Assembly: GCF_000972845.2 (NCBI RefSeq)
Contig: NC_040019.1
Location: 11,299,001-11,363,000 of the forward strand
Source: Larimichthys crocea
Lineage: Eukaryota; Chordata; Actinopteri; Sciaenidae
Reading direction: 5' to 3'
DNA: 64,000 nucleotides
Below, in pieces: positions 12,831 to 26,273 of this stretch. Under the pieces are notes generated by a model. It was not told where the DNA came from, did not search any database, and saw only the letters and a program-made list of their open reading frames with translations. The position numbers and the translations under genes are program-made. Numbering within the stretch: position 1 is the stretch's first letter; each line of letters opens with the position of its first letter.

Positions 12831-13351
12831 TCTAATCAAGCTGCTTTAACCACATGAGACTGTTGTCACTGCTAAGACAATAACTGTCTGCACACTAATA
12901 GCTATTAATATCTTTAGCTGGTTAGACATATAAGTAGATTACCTGTAATCAACAAATGAGATGGAGCTGGAGAAGTAGGATATGATGTGGCTGATGAGCT
13001 GAGTCAGGATACAGCATGTGTCACTTATAGCCTAGCATCAAATATTAAGCACAGAGAAATTACTTGAGAAAAAGAAAAAAAAGAAAGAGAAAAATTACAG
13101 AAAAAAAAAAAAAAATTTTAATCAACACCCATATACACTGAGATTATTGAGTTTACAGCCACATGTAGGTAAAAAAAATCAGTCCAATTTCCCCAAGTAT
13201 AGCTAATTCAACCTTTGGATTTAATCCCACAAATGGATGAAAAATCAATTAAATGAATAACCTCTTTGTTCATATGAAGTCTAATCTAAATAATTTAGTC
13301 AGATATTATTATATTATGTTTATTGTTGTGTTAATTTCAGTAAGTATGTCT

Positions 13352-13650
13352 CCAACTTGTTCAGAATGCAGCGGATCAGGTTCTCACTGGTTTTAACAGA
13401 CCGCAATAGTGTCTTCTCTCCACTGGCTCTCTGTTTTAGACTTGATTATAAGATTTTACTGATTAAAGCATGTCTGGCTCAAAACCGCATAGCAAAGCTG
13501 TTGACCCCTTATGAGCCAGTCCACAGTCTTAGATCCTCAGGTGGTTGTTTTAAATCTAAAGGGGGCCATGCTTTTGCCATCAGGGCTCCTCGACTTTAGA
13601 GCAACCTGCCTGAAAAGATAAGGCTCACACAGTGACTGTTTTAAAACATT
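13352..13650 (+). mobile_element. L2-like LINE, degenerate 3' part of the reverse-transcriptase ORF
   Basis: The plus strand reads as the end of an L2-clade retrotransposon ORF: NLFRMQRIRFSLVL, LDYKILLIKACLAQ, LLTPYEPVHSLRSSGG and FAIRAPRL. These correspond to the LVQNAAARVL, FKILLLTYKALNG, LLTPYxPxRxLRSSG and FSVRAPRLWNSLP blocks at the C-terminus of fish L2 elements. There are internal stops and the catalytic core is absent, so it is dead. The downstream stretch to about 13650 fits the rest of the tail. Inserted in intergenic DNA, far from both genes. Confidence 0.7.
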
Positions 13651-14045
13651 GAATTGTATGTGCTGTTGTCTTTTTGAGGAATTATTTATTTATTTTTTCT
13701 TTATATATTTTGTGTTATTGTTCATGTGTTTATTGCTTTTGTGGTCTTTATTCTTTTGTATCTTTTTTTGTTGTCTCTTTTTTGCTACTGCTCTCACTTT
13801 CAATGAATCAGTCTTAAATTTGGGCTCTCAGTTGTTATTTTGCTTGCCTGTCGTGTTTGTGCGTGTCTGTCAAAGCAACTCTGCATTTCAAGATATCGAC
13901 TTACAAATTGTTACAGAAATCCAGCAAATAACCACCAAAAAAAATGTATAATATCGGATTCCTTCTGAAAACAACAATAACCTCTTTAAAAAGGAAAAAT
14001 ATTTTAGTCTGTTTAGACATAGTCATTTTAAATAACATGGTATCA

Positions 14046-14275
14046 GTTTTCCATGACTGCTTATCCTTATCAGAATCGTGAGGTAGGCTGGAGCCAATCC
14101 TTGCTGACATTGGGCGAGAGGCGAGGTACAGCCTGGACAAGTAGCCAGTTCATCACAGGGTTGGCACATAGAGACAAACAACCATTTGTGTTCACATTCA
14201 CACTGATTTGGGAATTTAGAGAACCCACACAACATGCCGTACTGCCCATAATAGTGTACAATCAGCAATAATTCA
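14046..14275 (+). repeat. Teleost interspersed repeat, longest of three local copies
   Basis: It starts 'tccatgactgcttatcctta' and continues with 'ggctggagccaatccttgct', 'gacattgggcgagaggcgag', 'gtacagcctggacaagtagc' and 'agttcatcacagggttggca'. These blocks recur in many fish genomes. The same family appears inverted at 10995-11085 and 27605-27725. No protein is encoded; short open frames inside it are artefacts. Confidence 0.6.
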
Positions 14276-17200
14276 TTATTCTATTCAACTGCAATCAATC
14301 TGGCAACATATGTAACTATATTGTTGGTAATTATCTCCTCTTGTGTTGGTGAATAATACCACTCTCATCTCCACACAATGTGAGGGATTCATCACTGCAG
14401 CAAGCAGCAAATATATCTGGCCGCAAAAAATCCAAATTAATTGTGTTGAGATATAATTAATGCAGCACTCTGAAAAATATCCATCCCAGCCACTTCAAGA
14501 GATGTTGTTGCCATCCCCTAACCGAGAGGTCACAGGATCAATATTGGTTCCTAGCAAAACATTGTTCATAAAACTGTGGGCAGTAACTCTCAGCTCATAC
14601 AAGCTGATTATACACTACCTGGCAGGCACGAAACGGCACAGAGCCAAAGTAAACAAGTGGCTGGTGAAGATAGAAGCAAAGGCAAAATACTTATTATTTT
14701 TCTCAGGAGCTGGCACACAAAAGAGCTAAATTGCCAGTAAATATCTAATATCCATTTGTGAGATTCGTAGCGAGAAAGAGAAAGAAAGAAAGTTCAATTG
14801 TTTTCAATAGAATTGAGCGTCTTAATTCTTCTCTTACAGTACTAATGCTTTAACATCCTACGGTTCTTTATTGTTTGTGTGCAGAAAATATATTATGCCA
14901 TCTATTATCTACTGTAATCACCCTGCTCAGTATGACATAGAAATCTGTGAACGTTAAACATGAAGACATATTAAGAACTACTGGCCCCAGTCTTAACATC
15001 ATAAATACTTCTCCAACTTTGTGTGAGACCTCTGTAATCATGCTAGTATTAAGTTATTAGGTTAAGGAGTTCCTGGAAGTAATAAAACAGAACAAATTAT
15101 TTTAAGAAATCCAGCCAGGTTTCTGTTTGACCACTGTAATTTAATTCAGAAGCCAGATTTTTTAAACTTGTCTGACACCAGATAATCTCCTTACACCACT
15201 TAAAAACATGTTCCTTATAAATTATCTCTCTGAAAGTGCCTGCAAACGTTCCTTTGGCATAGCAACAAAGCTGTCATTCTGTATTTACATTTGATTGTAA
15301 ATTTGATTGGCCATAGAAATTCCTCTAATATTTTCACTAGAGTAAAGCAATTGCCATTTTGATCATTAATCAGCCTGCCATTTTTGGCCTGTTAGGGGGA
15401 GACCTGATGTCAGAGAACAAGTCTACAGAGTTTGGACCAAAACTTTATTAATTATTATAATAAATAAAAAAAACTGCCCTGCAATTTAAAAAGTGATTTT
15501 TTTTGTTTTAGCATATTGTTGTTGTTTTCTTTTAAAAGAAGCAGTGAGCCAGCATCATATCAAGATCACAATAGATCAGTTTGTGAAGGATAGTGGGTGT
15601 TTCTTTTTTCCTATCATCCATTGCTCTCTTTCTCTCTTCCAAGCTTGCAATAAATCTGCTCTGCTGGGACAGACTGTGGATGACTCACAGTCAGTCCACC
15701 TACTTGCATCACACAGTCATACATCACATGTGAAAAAACCTTTGGCTCTGCAGCTGTAACCCCACTGACAAAAAAACTATCAAGTCATACAGAAAGGCTC
15801 CAGCTGAGGGGACTCAAACTGTCGCTGTATTTCAGTCTGCGGTGGCGGGGTGGCTGGCGGCGTCCAGCTGCTGACTGATGTTATAACCATGAGAAGGCTT
15901 TCAAGAAAATGAGGTTTCAGAGCCAGAACATACAGCCACTGATTGATGGTTCTCAACTTTCAACCTTCATGGACATGAGGGCAAGAGGCCCATCTCTGTT
16001 ACTCAAAGCACAAGATGGTTCGATAAAAGGTCAGCCTGAAGTGCCACTAATAAATAAGTAGCACGTGTCTCTAACTGTGGTATCAGCCTGAGCCCCACGG
16101 TGTATTTACACCCATACATTTGCGTCACAAGACAAAATGCTATGTTCTCAAAAGTGATGATGAAAACTTGCCATAAACCCGGCGTAATGTTCTGCTGAGC
16201 AGCAGCAAAAGCAAACAGCAGCTGTCTGAGACGTGACTGAGCGCCCGCCACACAGGGAACGAGCTATATCGTGATTGATAAGCCCAAACATCGCTTTAAT
16301 TGAAGACAGTGTGCAGGCCAGGCATATCCGCATGAAACAAACATTACTGACATGCGCACATTCATACATACTTTATGCATGAATAAACGGCACACGCAAA
16401 CACACTTTTCTCACAAACACACTCATCCATTTCGCTGTCGTTACACTTGCTCTCTGCTTTTCTTTTTGTCCGTCAGTTATAAATCGTTCTCTACTTTTGT
16501 GGACAACCAAAATTTCTTATGCAACGAACCAAAAAAACCTGTGTCGATGTATTATCTGACTTCATTATCACGCTAATAACACAGTCAGTGCAACACGTGG
16601 TGAACAGCTGGTACAGCTACCAGTCCAAATGTGGCCAGTTCTAACTCCCCCCTGTCTCTCTGCCAGCATCCAGCGAGGTCAGCTGTGTACCATTTCCCTT
16701 GTTTCATCTCATTATGCAATTTGCCTTTTGCTTGTACATGCTTAGCTATAAATATGCTTCACGGTGACTCCGGGTTTTTCTGAGAGGTGCATCTTCTTCT
16801 TTTTATTTTATTTTTACCTGCTATCACTTAATAACTTAATAATTCATGCAGATTTTGAACACAGTGTCAATAAAAAGGGTGACTCAGTTGCTATATTTAT
16901 TCTATATTATGCTGTATACTTCCTACATCATAAATTCATTGATCTAAACACATTATAGTATAGGCGTGTGGTGAGTTATGGTGAGTTCAACCCGTATTAA
17001 CTGATTTTTAAGGCCACTTGAGGACCATTTGTGAACACAACAGTGTCATGTCATCTTTTAAGTTGATATAATGAACTTGTAAGTAAATGGTCACGTACTT
17101 ACAGAGAAACATTAGAATTATCATTGTGGGTGTGTGGTCGCTCTGGCCGTCACCATGCTGGCAGCCCTGCCTCTGCTGCCTCCAGGCTAATCAAAAAATG

Positions 17201-20200
17201 GGCAAAAACGTGGAGTGTGGGTGAAGCTGAGGGGGGCTAAATGAAGTCTGGGTGCTTAGACACACCACAATGGCACCCACCTGTTAATCAAAGCAGCCAC
17301 GCTGTTAACTTTAAGCCTTAATATAATTTTGAAAAAATCAGGCTCAGTACAGTTGTTGTAGCTATAGACTAAATTTGGACATTTTAATATGGGGGCTAAT
17401 GGAGACTGACATGTTCTGTAGCCAGCCTTAAGTGGCCATTTGAGGAACTGCAGTATTTGGTACTTCCACATTAGCTTCGTTAGCCATGAAGGTTACCACT
17501 TGAGTCCTTCTCTTTTTGGCTCAATCTTTGGTCTCTACCAACTCCCAGGAAATGGGACAGGACAGTGAACCAAAACAGGAAAGCTGAGGAACACCTAAAC
17601 AATGAGCTGAAACTCACTATACAGGTCCATAAAGCCAAGGAGTGCTGCTGATTCAGGTGATCATTTTCTATAGGTTTGTCACATTGTTTTATTCTAATAC
17701 AGTATTATAAAAAATGGATTTCAGCCACTTTAAGGTACCCGCATTAACCTATGATGAGTGAAATCCTGTCCCGAAATGAATGATCCTAAAATTTGAGATT
17801 ATACAGTCGGCAGGATAAAGATGTTTCAGCGATTAGACACAGATATAAACTACAATATCTAAACTATAGTAAGATGATAGATCATTTTGAATTTCCATAT
17901 TTTCCATAATTTCCTAGTTAGCATATCCTGTCCCCACAGACACTGCTGGACCTCTGTGTGAATGTGCACAGTATCTGCTCTTATTATCTTCTATACATTC
18001 AGCGTATCCATTAATTCAAACATAAAACTACACACTTACATAATGAGCTACTGTTTTAATTCTGGCTTCTCTCTTGAATTGTACAAGATTCTTTTGGAAA
18101 GGTGGGCAGAAGCTCTCGAGTTTCACAGTGCCAGTTCTCTCTGTCTGCGAGCTGGGATGTGTTTACAAGTGCAACCAGGGCACCTGACACTTTGTGTGTA
18201 ATACTAGAACAGTACCCACAACACTAACACCGGCACTGCAGGATAAGATTTGATCACAAACACCTCAAGTGCAAAGAAAGGACAGTCCATCTGAGCTGAG
18301 GCTAAATCTCTGGGATTATTGTCCTTAACAAACATATTTTATGCATGTTTTATTTTAGCATTTATATTAACGCTAATCTGGTTATCTATATGCCCCAGAA
18401 GTGATCAGTGTGGTATAAAAATGCAGTTTTATACAATCAAATGCATAAAAACTCCACATTTAATAATTCCAGTTACATACACTGTAAATGCAAATGAGAT
18501 CGCTATGTGAGAATTGTTCACTGTATTCTCTCTGAACATAAACAAGAATGTCAGAGGCATGCAGAGAATTGGTTGCTTTTGCAGGTTTTACGTAGATAAC
18601 ACATGAGGCACAGTTGGCTGCATGATTAATATTGCAGTTAACCAAGAAGCTGAAGATAAATCACAGGCCCTGCTTAAAATATAATCTTCAAGGCTTTGAT
18701 GTCAGCACAACTGTATACAAGGACTTTTATGTAGGTCAGGTTAATAAATTGTATTTTCATGGATATCTAATGTACAGTATAGGCTACAAGATTAAACGTA
18801 GGATTATTTGCCCGACTGTTCTCACAAAATAACCTACTGTAATCCAATATATCAGTTGAGATTTGTACCTCTGATACATTCCAGCCCTGTGAATTACCTA
18901 CAGTTCACTCTCCATTTAATCTGTTTTCTCCAAAACCAGAGTAAACGCTGGTGCAGCATTTGGAAGGTGGAGAAATGTTAAAAGTAAAAAAGACTTAAGT
19001 ACAGATGCTGAGTTGCCATAGCGTTTCTTGTACAGTACAGTACCTCGCTCCACCCCCATTCTCATTCATGTTTTCAAGCACATGCCCGCTCTATAAACAC
19101 ACGCGCAGTAGTGCTGGTATTTTATTAACAGCACACTCAAGTGAATATGCAACCCATCTCAAGCACTCTTGACCATTACTGCTCTTTTCAGCTCTTCAGG
19201 CTAATGCCCCCAATGCAGCGGCCACTTTACGTTCTACTCATACATCTGCCTGAGATGGCTCTTTGTGCATGAGTCAAAGATTTTTTTCCAGATTTTTCAG
19301 CTTTTCAATAAATTATTATATTGCCTAATATATTTTACAAACAATGCATATTTAGGCCAGCAGATTCCTCAAAGAATGTGAGTGATAAGAATATTTAAAT
19401 ATTGCTACCAACATCAAAGTCAATTCTGGTTAGATTAAAATTCCCTTTCAGAGGTGGTTTAGTTTTTCACTGCATCCATGTACTGAAGGTCCTCCCAAGG
19501 TTCACCCACAGTGAGGCATGTTTTCATGCAGTGTACTGTATGCCCTCTGTCACATACAGTATGGTTGCCCATGCACGGACTGCAATGCAGTAGTCTACAG
19601 CCTCCTCCCAGTCAGAGTCTTTGATATTCATTTCATGCAAGAGCTTCATTGCTGTGATATTTTTTTATGTTATGTTCAGTTTTCTTTAGACTTTTTTTTA
19701 AATTGTCCTTTTCATGTCTTTTTTTTTTTTACTTTCATTTTTTCATTTTTTTTTTTACTTGAAAGGGCTCTGCACACACGATAGAGTGACTTCTGCTCAT
19801 TTACGTTTGTGTTTCAGGGTCTCAGCATGACATAATCATTGATCAAGTAGTGTGTCCGCAGAGACAGAAGGGGGAAGGTGTCTTTGAGGTAATACACCTG
19901 AGGGAGAAATGAATGGTGTAGACTGTAAGGGAATATAAATCATAAGAAAGATGCAGACAAAGCTTGGCAGTTGGTCTATGTTGCTTGACAGCTGAGTGTT
20001 TAAGCATGCGTGTGAATACATACATGTTAGCATGTAGCATATGTTTGTGGGCCTGTGCTCTACGTGCATTATCCCAGGTGTCAGGTTCATACTGTATGAT
20101 ACAGCCCTACTTTGTTTGGTATTTTAAGCTCACAGAGAACGTAACTAGGTCCCTCACCAACATCTCGCCCTTCCCGTTCTCCTGTGTCATCATCTCTCTG

Positions 20201-21239
20201 TCCCAACCCTACAGTATGTGAATATAGGGTTGTATTTGTAAGCAAGTATGGTGGAGATATATGGGCTTGTGTTGTCCCAGAAAATATATCTCTGAGGGTC
20301 TTGAAGCCAACACCAGATAATATTCAAGAAGACATCAAAGCCCTGCCTTATTTATTTCCACTGCCAAACAAAGCTTAAAGTGTTGATTCACATAACGCAC
20401 TACTTCTTGTGCTTGGAAATATTTGTACATCACTAATCTTGCAAAAATAGCTCAGCTCTGTTCAGTTTGTACATTTATATCTCTTTTTTTTAAAAAAAAA
20501 CAACTTATAATCATGGTCAAGCCCATCAAACAACAACATGGCCAGATGGTGTACACCAGATGTTCATGATTACTGAGAATACAAAATGATTCCCGATTTT
20601 AACATCATTAGCAAATAAAAAAAGAGGAGAGGGGGGAGGTGGGTAAGAGAAATTCCTGTTCCTGGCTCTAAATCAACAAAACAAATAGGAATGTGCTTCG
20701 TGTTTTGATCCCACAGAGAGGGGAAGGGGGATGGGCTAGCTGGTGTCGCTGTAATCACCACTGCTATATAACAACCATGGGCAGGTCTTGCAAGGTCCCT
20801 TGCCCAGATGTTGTTGCATAATGGGTCAATGAAAATGAAAGCTCTGTTGTTTTGGATTGGCTTCCAACCTCTCGGAGCAGCCAGCCAGCTTTGGTGTATG
20901 AAGCTGAGCTGATGGCCGTTGGCAGCTGCAGGAGGCAAAGCCCTGGACATCGATAATGAACTGTCATGTAAACCAAAGATTGGATGGACGATGTTTGTAA
21001 GCCAAGAGATATTAGACGACAGCTCCATCTCCACGCACATTGAACAGTGATGACAAATTAAATTAATTAGAAAAGAATGAAAAAAGATTAGCCGAGCTTC
21101 AGTGGACATTTTGTGTCAGTTAACATTTTGAAATTGACATTTATTTGAAGACTGTAATGCAGATTGGCTGGCATCACTTTTGTGACAGTAGTATAATTTT
21201 CATTATTGCTCACTCACAGTGAGGGGAACAGGTTGGGTT
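14276..21239. other. Intergenic interval, middle part, no gene recognised
   Basis: No exon is supportable. The longest open frame is a 179-codon minus-strand frame at 20570-21109 of low-complexity, unrecognised sequence. Repeats occupy about 17120-17700. The stretches near 15280-15420, 16170-16350 and 20860-21070 are non-repetitive and rich in homeodomain-like AT motifs (ATTGATAA, TTTAATTG, AATTAATTAG), so they are candidates for conserved non-coding elements. Poly-T tracts lie near 19720-19760 and 20480-20500. Confidence 0.55.
17120..17700 (-). repeat. Degenerate fish interspersed repeat cluster
   Basis: It contains the inverted block 'acattttaatatgggggcta' (related to 6890-7080) and the blocks 'ggtaccacttgagtc'-like, 'ctaccaactcccaggaaatg' and 'ggacaggacagtgaac', then 'actcactatacaggtccata'. 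This order is familiar from teleost repeat families. Boundaries are approximate and the class is unknown. Confidence 0.4.
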
Positions 21240-21630
21240 TTTTGAGGATGCCACCACTACTGGGTGGATGAGTAGCTTGTAATCCATCCATGTGATGAAC
21301 ACCTCCAAGTCTGCTTTCTGCTGCTGGAAAACAGTGAAATGCTTCCTCAGGGCTGGGAGCAAGTTTCTGCCCCAAGTGAAGGGGTTCACATATCTTGGGG
21401 TCTTGTTCATGAGTTATAGGAAAATGGAGCGAGAGATGGACCAGTGGGTTATTGCGGTGTTAGTAGTGTTGTGGATGATGTATCGGACCCTCTGGCAGAG
21501 CCGGGACCTGCTAGAGGGACCATATCGCCCATCTGGCATGGGAACGTCTCAGGATCCCCCAGGAAGAGCTGGAACCCGACCCTGAATAAGCGGAAGGAAA
21601 TGGATGAGTGGATGCATAGTGCCATTAGAT
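21240..21630 (+). mobile_element. Rex3-like (RTE clade) retrotransposon, internally deleted 3' fragment
   Basis: Plus-strand blocks match the end of the Rex3 reverse-transcriptase ORF: VMNTSKSAFC, LLPQVKGF-TYLGVLF-like (FLPQVKGFTYLGVLF) and KMEREMDQW, the counterparts of LLPQVEEFKYLGVLF and MEREIDR. After a deletion the 3' end follows: 'gggacctgctagagggacca', 'gggaacgtctcaggatcccc' and a terminal 'aataagcggaaggaaatgg' running into ATGGATG-type tail units. The middle of the endonuclease/RT region is gone, so the copy is inactive. Rex3 is characteristic of teleost genomes. Confidence 0.75.
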
Positions 21631-21649
21631 GAAAAGTTTTTCATCCTGT

Positions 21650-21900
21650 GGGGAACAAGGATGTTTAAGTACCAAATTTCACAGCAATCCATCCAATAGT
21701 TGTTGGGATATTTCAATAAAATGTCAAAAAGTGTAAACCTGCTTGTGGTGCTCTGGGAATAGTCAGGGAATGACTTAAGTCATTGGGATACATCATCTGG
21801 AAATCATGAATACCTTTATAAAATTTCATGGCGATCTATTCAACATGCTGAGATATTTCAGTTGTGGACTGAGCCATGAGGGTAATGTGGCTAAATACCA
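21650..21900 (+). repeat. Two fragments of the 'ccaaatttca…atatttca' fish repeat
   Basis: At 21672 the sequence reads 'accaaatttcacagcaatcc' followed by 'atccaatagttgttgggata' and TTTCA. A second diverged unit begins near 21808 ('aaatttcatggcgatctatt' then 'gagatatttcag'). This is the same family as 12730-12830. It directly follows the Rex3-like fragment. Confidence 0.45.
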
Positions 21901-24900
21901 TTATGGTTGTTGTTATTATAGGCGAACTTTTTCCTGCTATGCAGTTGGTGCAGAGATATTTTACTGAATCTGCTTTAATGACCATAGTCAAACATATTTG
22001 TACTCATGGGACCTCAAATGTTCAACAATGCAAAACATACAAACCATTAACATATTAAATTTGAAAGAACAGTTGCACCTGATAGAAGACTTAGAGTCCT
22101 CTTTTGATTCATTCCAGAAAGGTCTGGTAGTATGAGGGGATTGTGTTGCCCCTTCAGACACTGCTGCATTATTAATCAGAACAGTCTCACCAGGTTCCCA
22201 CCTTGAGCCGCTGAAATCCTCTTTAAGTCCCATGACACACATCACCTTTAACTCCACAGGGCGAGGGGAACTACAACTAAAGACAGAGTTGCAAGAGGTT
22301 GCTATCATGACAGCGACAACAACTCAGTCCTACTAGAAGAGATTTTAGGCTATTTGTGGTATTTATTTATGGTTTGTAGTGTTCTTAAGTACTGGTTTAT
22401 AACGGTAGATGCTTCAGCAAATCATGATGTATTTTAGGAGTCCAGAAGAGACACCAACTGGGTCTCGAGCTGAAAAACTTTGGGAACCCCTGCTTTAAAT
22501 TCTGGTACTTTCAGGACTTCACATGTAGCGAATGTTAAACCAAACCAAAACGCTTTCACCGTGTCTTCAACCTCTTCCTGTCTGTCGTCTATCTGGCACA
22601 TATCACAACAGCCTGAATGTCAGTTGGCAGGCAAGCAAGCACGTCCATATCACATCACCAACTGAAACAGTACCAGAGGCTTAAGTGTCTCCGAGGTACA
22701 TGGGTCACACACTTGCCTGTCCTGTCCTGTAATAAGAGATGGGAAGGTGCCAGGCGGATACTCAAACGAGTCCTTATTAGCCAGGACACACATCACATCA
22801 CCGCGTTACCTCAGTAATTCACTGACCCGTGCCCAAGTGCCCTTGTTTTCACAGCACCCCTCATCCATTCACTGTGTAGATAAAATGAGCTCCTCTGATT
22901 TCGGAGGGGAGAGAGATGGAGGAGGAGGATAATGAGGTAGGGGGTGGGGGATCAGGTGACCAGTCATTCCTGTGTTGCCTCAGTGAGACTATGTAGGTCA
23001 CACCCTCCTTTGACTAATTAAAAATTCAGGATGGAGAGACCTGCTTCATTTTCCAGAGGCATGAAAAAATATTTTACCATAAATAAGAAATACAATTGCA
23101 AGTGTGTTTCAAAACGTAGCCACAATGACACTGAAACTAGACCTTTTTGTTCAGTCCTGATCTTTCCACGGTCGACACTAAACACAGGTGATCGAATGTG
23201 TCAAACTGTGGAGCTCAGGTTAACAAAATCACTGTTAAATCTCTCCTGAACAAATTGCCATGTTGGCGTTGTTTCCCTTTAATTCTGTTAAAGTACAAGC
23301 ACATGTCATTTTCTATTTGTATTCCATTTTAGTTTCCACATTATTACACTTCATAACCTTCAAATTTAAAATTGCTACATAACAGCAATTTTGCTTTTTG
23401 TCATGATGACAATTTAGTCTCTAGAAGAATGCAAAGAAATTCCCCTTTTACCCCCATCTCTCTTCATAATCTTCCTTAGTGAGAGCCAAGGAAAAACGAG
23501 GGTGGGGGTGGCCAGATGACTTAGCACTTTCCCTGTTGATATTGTAATTTTATTTTGACATCTTAAAGATAATGGCAAGTTCAGTGAAGCAAGCTCAGTT
23601 CTATTTTTTTTCCCATGCCTGAGGATATTTTTCATGGCAAACACTCGCAGATTTTCAGCGTTTATGAAATAGAAGACGATGACTGCCAACATGGTGACAT
23701 TTTACTGTGTTACTGCGTGGATCATAATATGCGTGCTCATAATATGATTAAAGAGGGGGGAGCTATTTAGTGCAAAGAAATATTATTACCAACAGTGAGA
23801 TGTAGAAAGACCATAAAACATTATGTTAATGATGAAATGCTTAGGTGTTTCATAATAGTACAGTTACATTTAAAGCAATAAATTACCTGCAGGCTGGATT
23901 GGCAGCATTTCTTCCACTATATTTATTGTAGAAGCTGCGTGTGACTTTTTTTTTTTTTACACACTTAAACCAGGGTTAGATGTATTGAAGAAACTCTGTG
24001 AACTCTACATTATTCCGCTAGACAGGGACAATGAGTGAGCTCAAATTGGGAGCACCAGAATTTCTACCAGGGCCCTCGCTGGTGCCATTCAAAGGAATAT
24101 TTCAACTTCTGGGGAAGTAATATTGTCTTAGTTTCATGTGCTGGACTATTTTTTGGCTCGGAGATTGCAGGAAGGCAGCTGGACTCGAAAGATCATAAAA
24201 TCATGAAAGATCACGAGAATCTGTCTTGCCAGTCTTCTTCAACCACTGTCGTTCATTCAGCATCCTTTGAGGAACTACTGGCAGCAATGGCATGAGCTAT
24301 AGACTTGGTTTAATGCTAGGTGTGTTAGCACGGGGCTGTTAGTGTCAGACATCAGAACCTTTTGGGCCGTTTCAGAGACAATGAGATTTGCAGTGCACTC
24401 GTCGCTGGGTTCAGCGCACTCCATGGCTAAAGCACAGCGAAAGAAAATCATTGAGGCACGGTACAAGCGATACAATATAGGGTTTCAGAGCACAATGCTG
24501 TCATTGCCACATTGTGTCTGAATTAAAAATAGAGGTCCCAAATGCTGACTTAGGTGAAGTGAACAAAAGCAACTTTAATGACTTAAAGAAAACAAAAGCA
24601 GCCGGTGAGTCCAGGCAAAAACATTCCGGGCCAATAAACCCAAAAGAAGTCCAAAAAACAGAATCCGAGGACCAATATGAAAAACATAGCTCAGAACATA
24701 CAAAGGACTGGTAAAGAGCCACAGTATGATCACACAAAGGAAAACAGGAACTACATACACAAGACAGGACAACTCAAGACTAAAGGCGAAACTAACATAG
24801 TGGACCAGAATCAAAACTGGCGGGAAAATGCAACAAAGACAGAAAGTAAAGATACATAAGATTTAGAGAATTCAAAACCAGGACAGAAAGAGACACTTGA

Positions 24901-26214
24901 CCATTTGGCCATATGGTTCATCTATCCGTGATAGATGGTGATAGTGAGAGATGGTTCATCCAATCACCTGCCAAGTATTTTTTTGAACGTGCTTTCCCTT
25001 CCAGTTTGTGACCATGACTTCCCAGATGGGTCTGCATAAGAAACTAAGGCACCATGTAAAACCGCAACTTTGTGTTTTTTACAATTCAGTGATTTGCACA
25101 GATTTAACAAATTAGATGTATTAAGTAGTGACCGCTAGCTATGCTGGTACAGAGATTTGATCTTTGGACAGATGCATTCCTGTTTCCAGTGTTTTTGCGA
25201 AACAAGGCTAACCAATTCTTGGCCGAGGTTTCATGTTTTATGGACAAACATAAAAGTGGAATCAATCTTCTCGTCTGATTTTTGGCATGAAAGCGAATAC
25301 GTCTGTTTCCTAAAAACGTCGAGCTAATCCCTTAAAACGTGATAACACCATAGTGTCATCCACCTACTGATGACATTGTGCTAGATGCAGAGTAGAATTA
25401 CAGGATGTAAGCGTAGGAATGTGATATCTGCATATCAAATGAAGGGAGACTCATGAATTGCATGAACATTAATTAAAATTCATTTTTAACATATGCTAGC
25501 GTAATGAAGGCAGTGCTCGTACTCATTCTAACTGGATGCGTGCTGCACTGCTACCACAGTACTTGTGCTGAATTGCTTCCGTGCAGTGCACTAAATTATT
25601 ATGTCAACCCCCCCCTCCTTCTCCACAGTGCTGCCTTAATTCATGTAGCCCACTTTATAACATGCCACCGTAAAGGATTGCTCCCCATGATGCAGGTCAT
25701 GGATCATAGAAAAAAATCCTGCGGTTTTGGCTTCACAAAGCCAGCTTCCTGTGATTTGTAATGGATGAAAAAAGTTGGACAAATTAGGAGATACCCATGT
25801 GCCTCTTTGAAAGGCCTTTTATTTTGTGAATTGCACCTGGGTTGAAACAAACCAAGGTGGCCTAGTTAGAGTGGTAACACGTGAGCAGATCTTGTTTTGG
25901 TTTTTATATATATATATTTTTTTGTGATGCAAACTGAAGCCAGCTGCACAATTTGACTATAACTAGAACGTCTCAATCCATAGACGCCTGCACAGATGTT
26001 ACTCAGCTTTTAAAAAGGTGTTTTATTGGAGTAATTTGACCACATACTGTTTGTCATCCAGTATGCTGTCATCAATTTGTACAGATCAAATGAGCTGATT
26101 GGGAGAAACAGGGTGACAGAGATGAGCTGACAGTGATATGCATCATCAGCTATACAGGATCTGTGTGTGTGTGGGTGTGCGTGCCGATAATTCTCAAAGC
26201 TCTCTTGAACTTGC

Positions 26215-26273
<59 letters not shown>

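Larger units (their letters stand above)
601..13330. other. Intergenic interval, left part, no gene recognised
   Basis: I see no convincing exon here: the open frames are short, cut by stops, lack consistent splice signals and match no family I know. The interval holds AT-rich unique DNA and diverged teleost repeats (about 1200-1570, 3797-3960, 6890-7080, 10995-11085 and 12730-12830, several listed separately). A perfect CRE octamer lies at 9241 and a near-perfect hairpin at 11421-11464. The stretch 4870-5140 is unusually complex in composition and could be conserved non-coding sequence. Confidence 0.6.

Noticed and set aside
14053..14271. Small open frames on both strands at 14.0-14.3 kb
   Set aside because: They lie within a common teleost interspersed repeat.
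20570..21109. 179-codon minus-strand open frame, the longest in the intergenic interval
   Set aside because: No recognisable domain, composition like random AT-rich DNA, no splice or promoter context. It overlaps a candidate non-coding element and probably stays open by chance.
21292..21632. 97- and 62-codon open frames as possible genes
   Set aside because: Their sequence matches the end of a Rex3-like reverse-transcriptase ORF with internal deletion, so this is a dead retroelement fragment.
24500..24870. A-rich stretch with a 66-codon frame as a possible gene or retroelement
   Set aside because: Lys/Glu-rich composition follows from the A-rich DNA, and no family match was recognised, so I left it unassigned.
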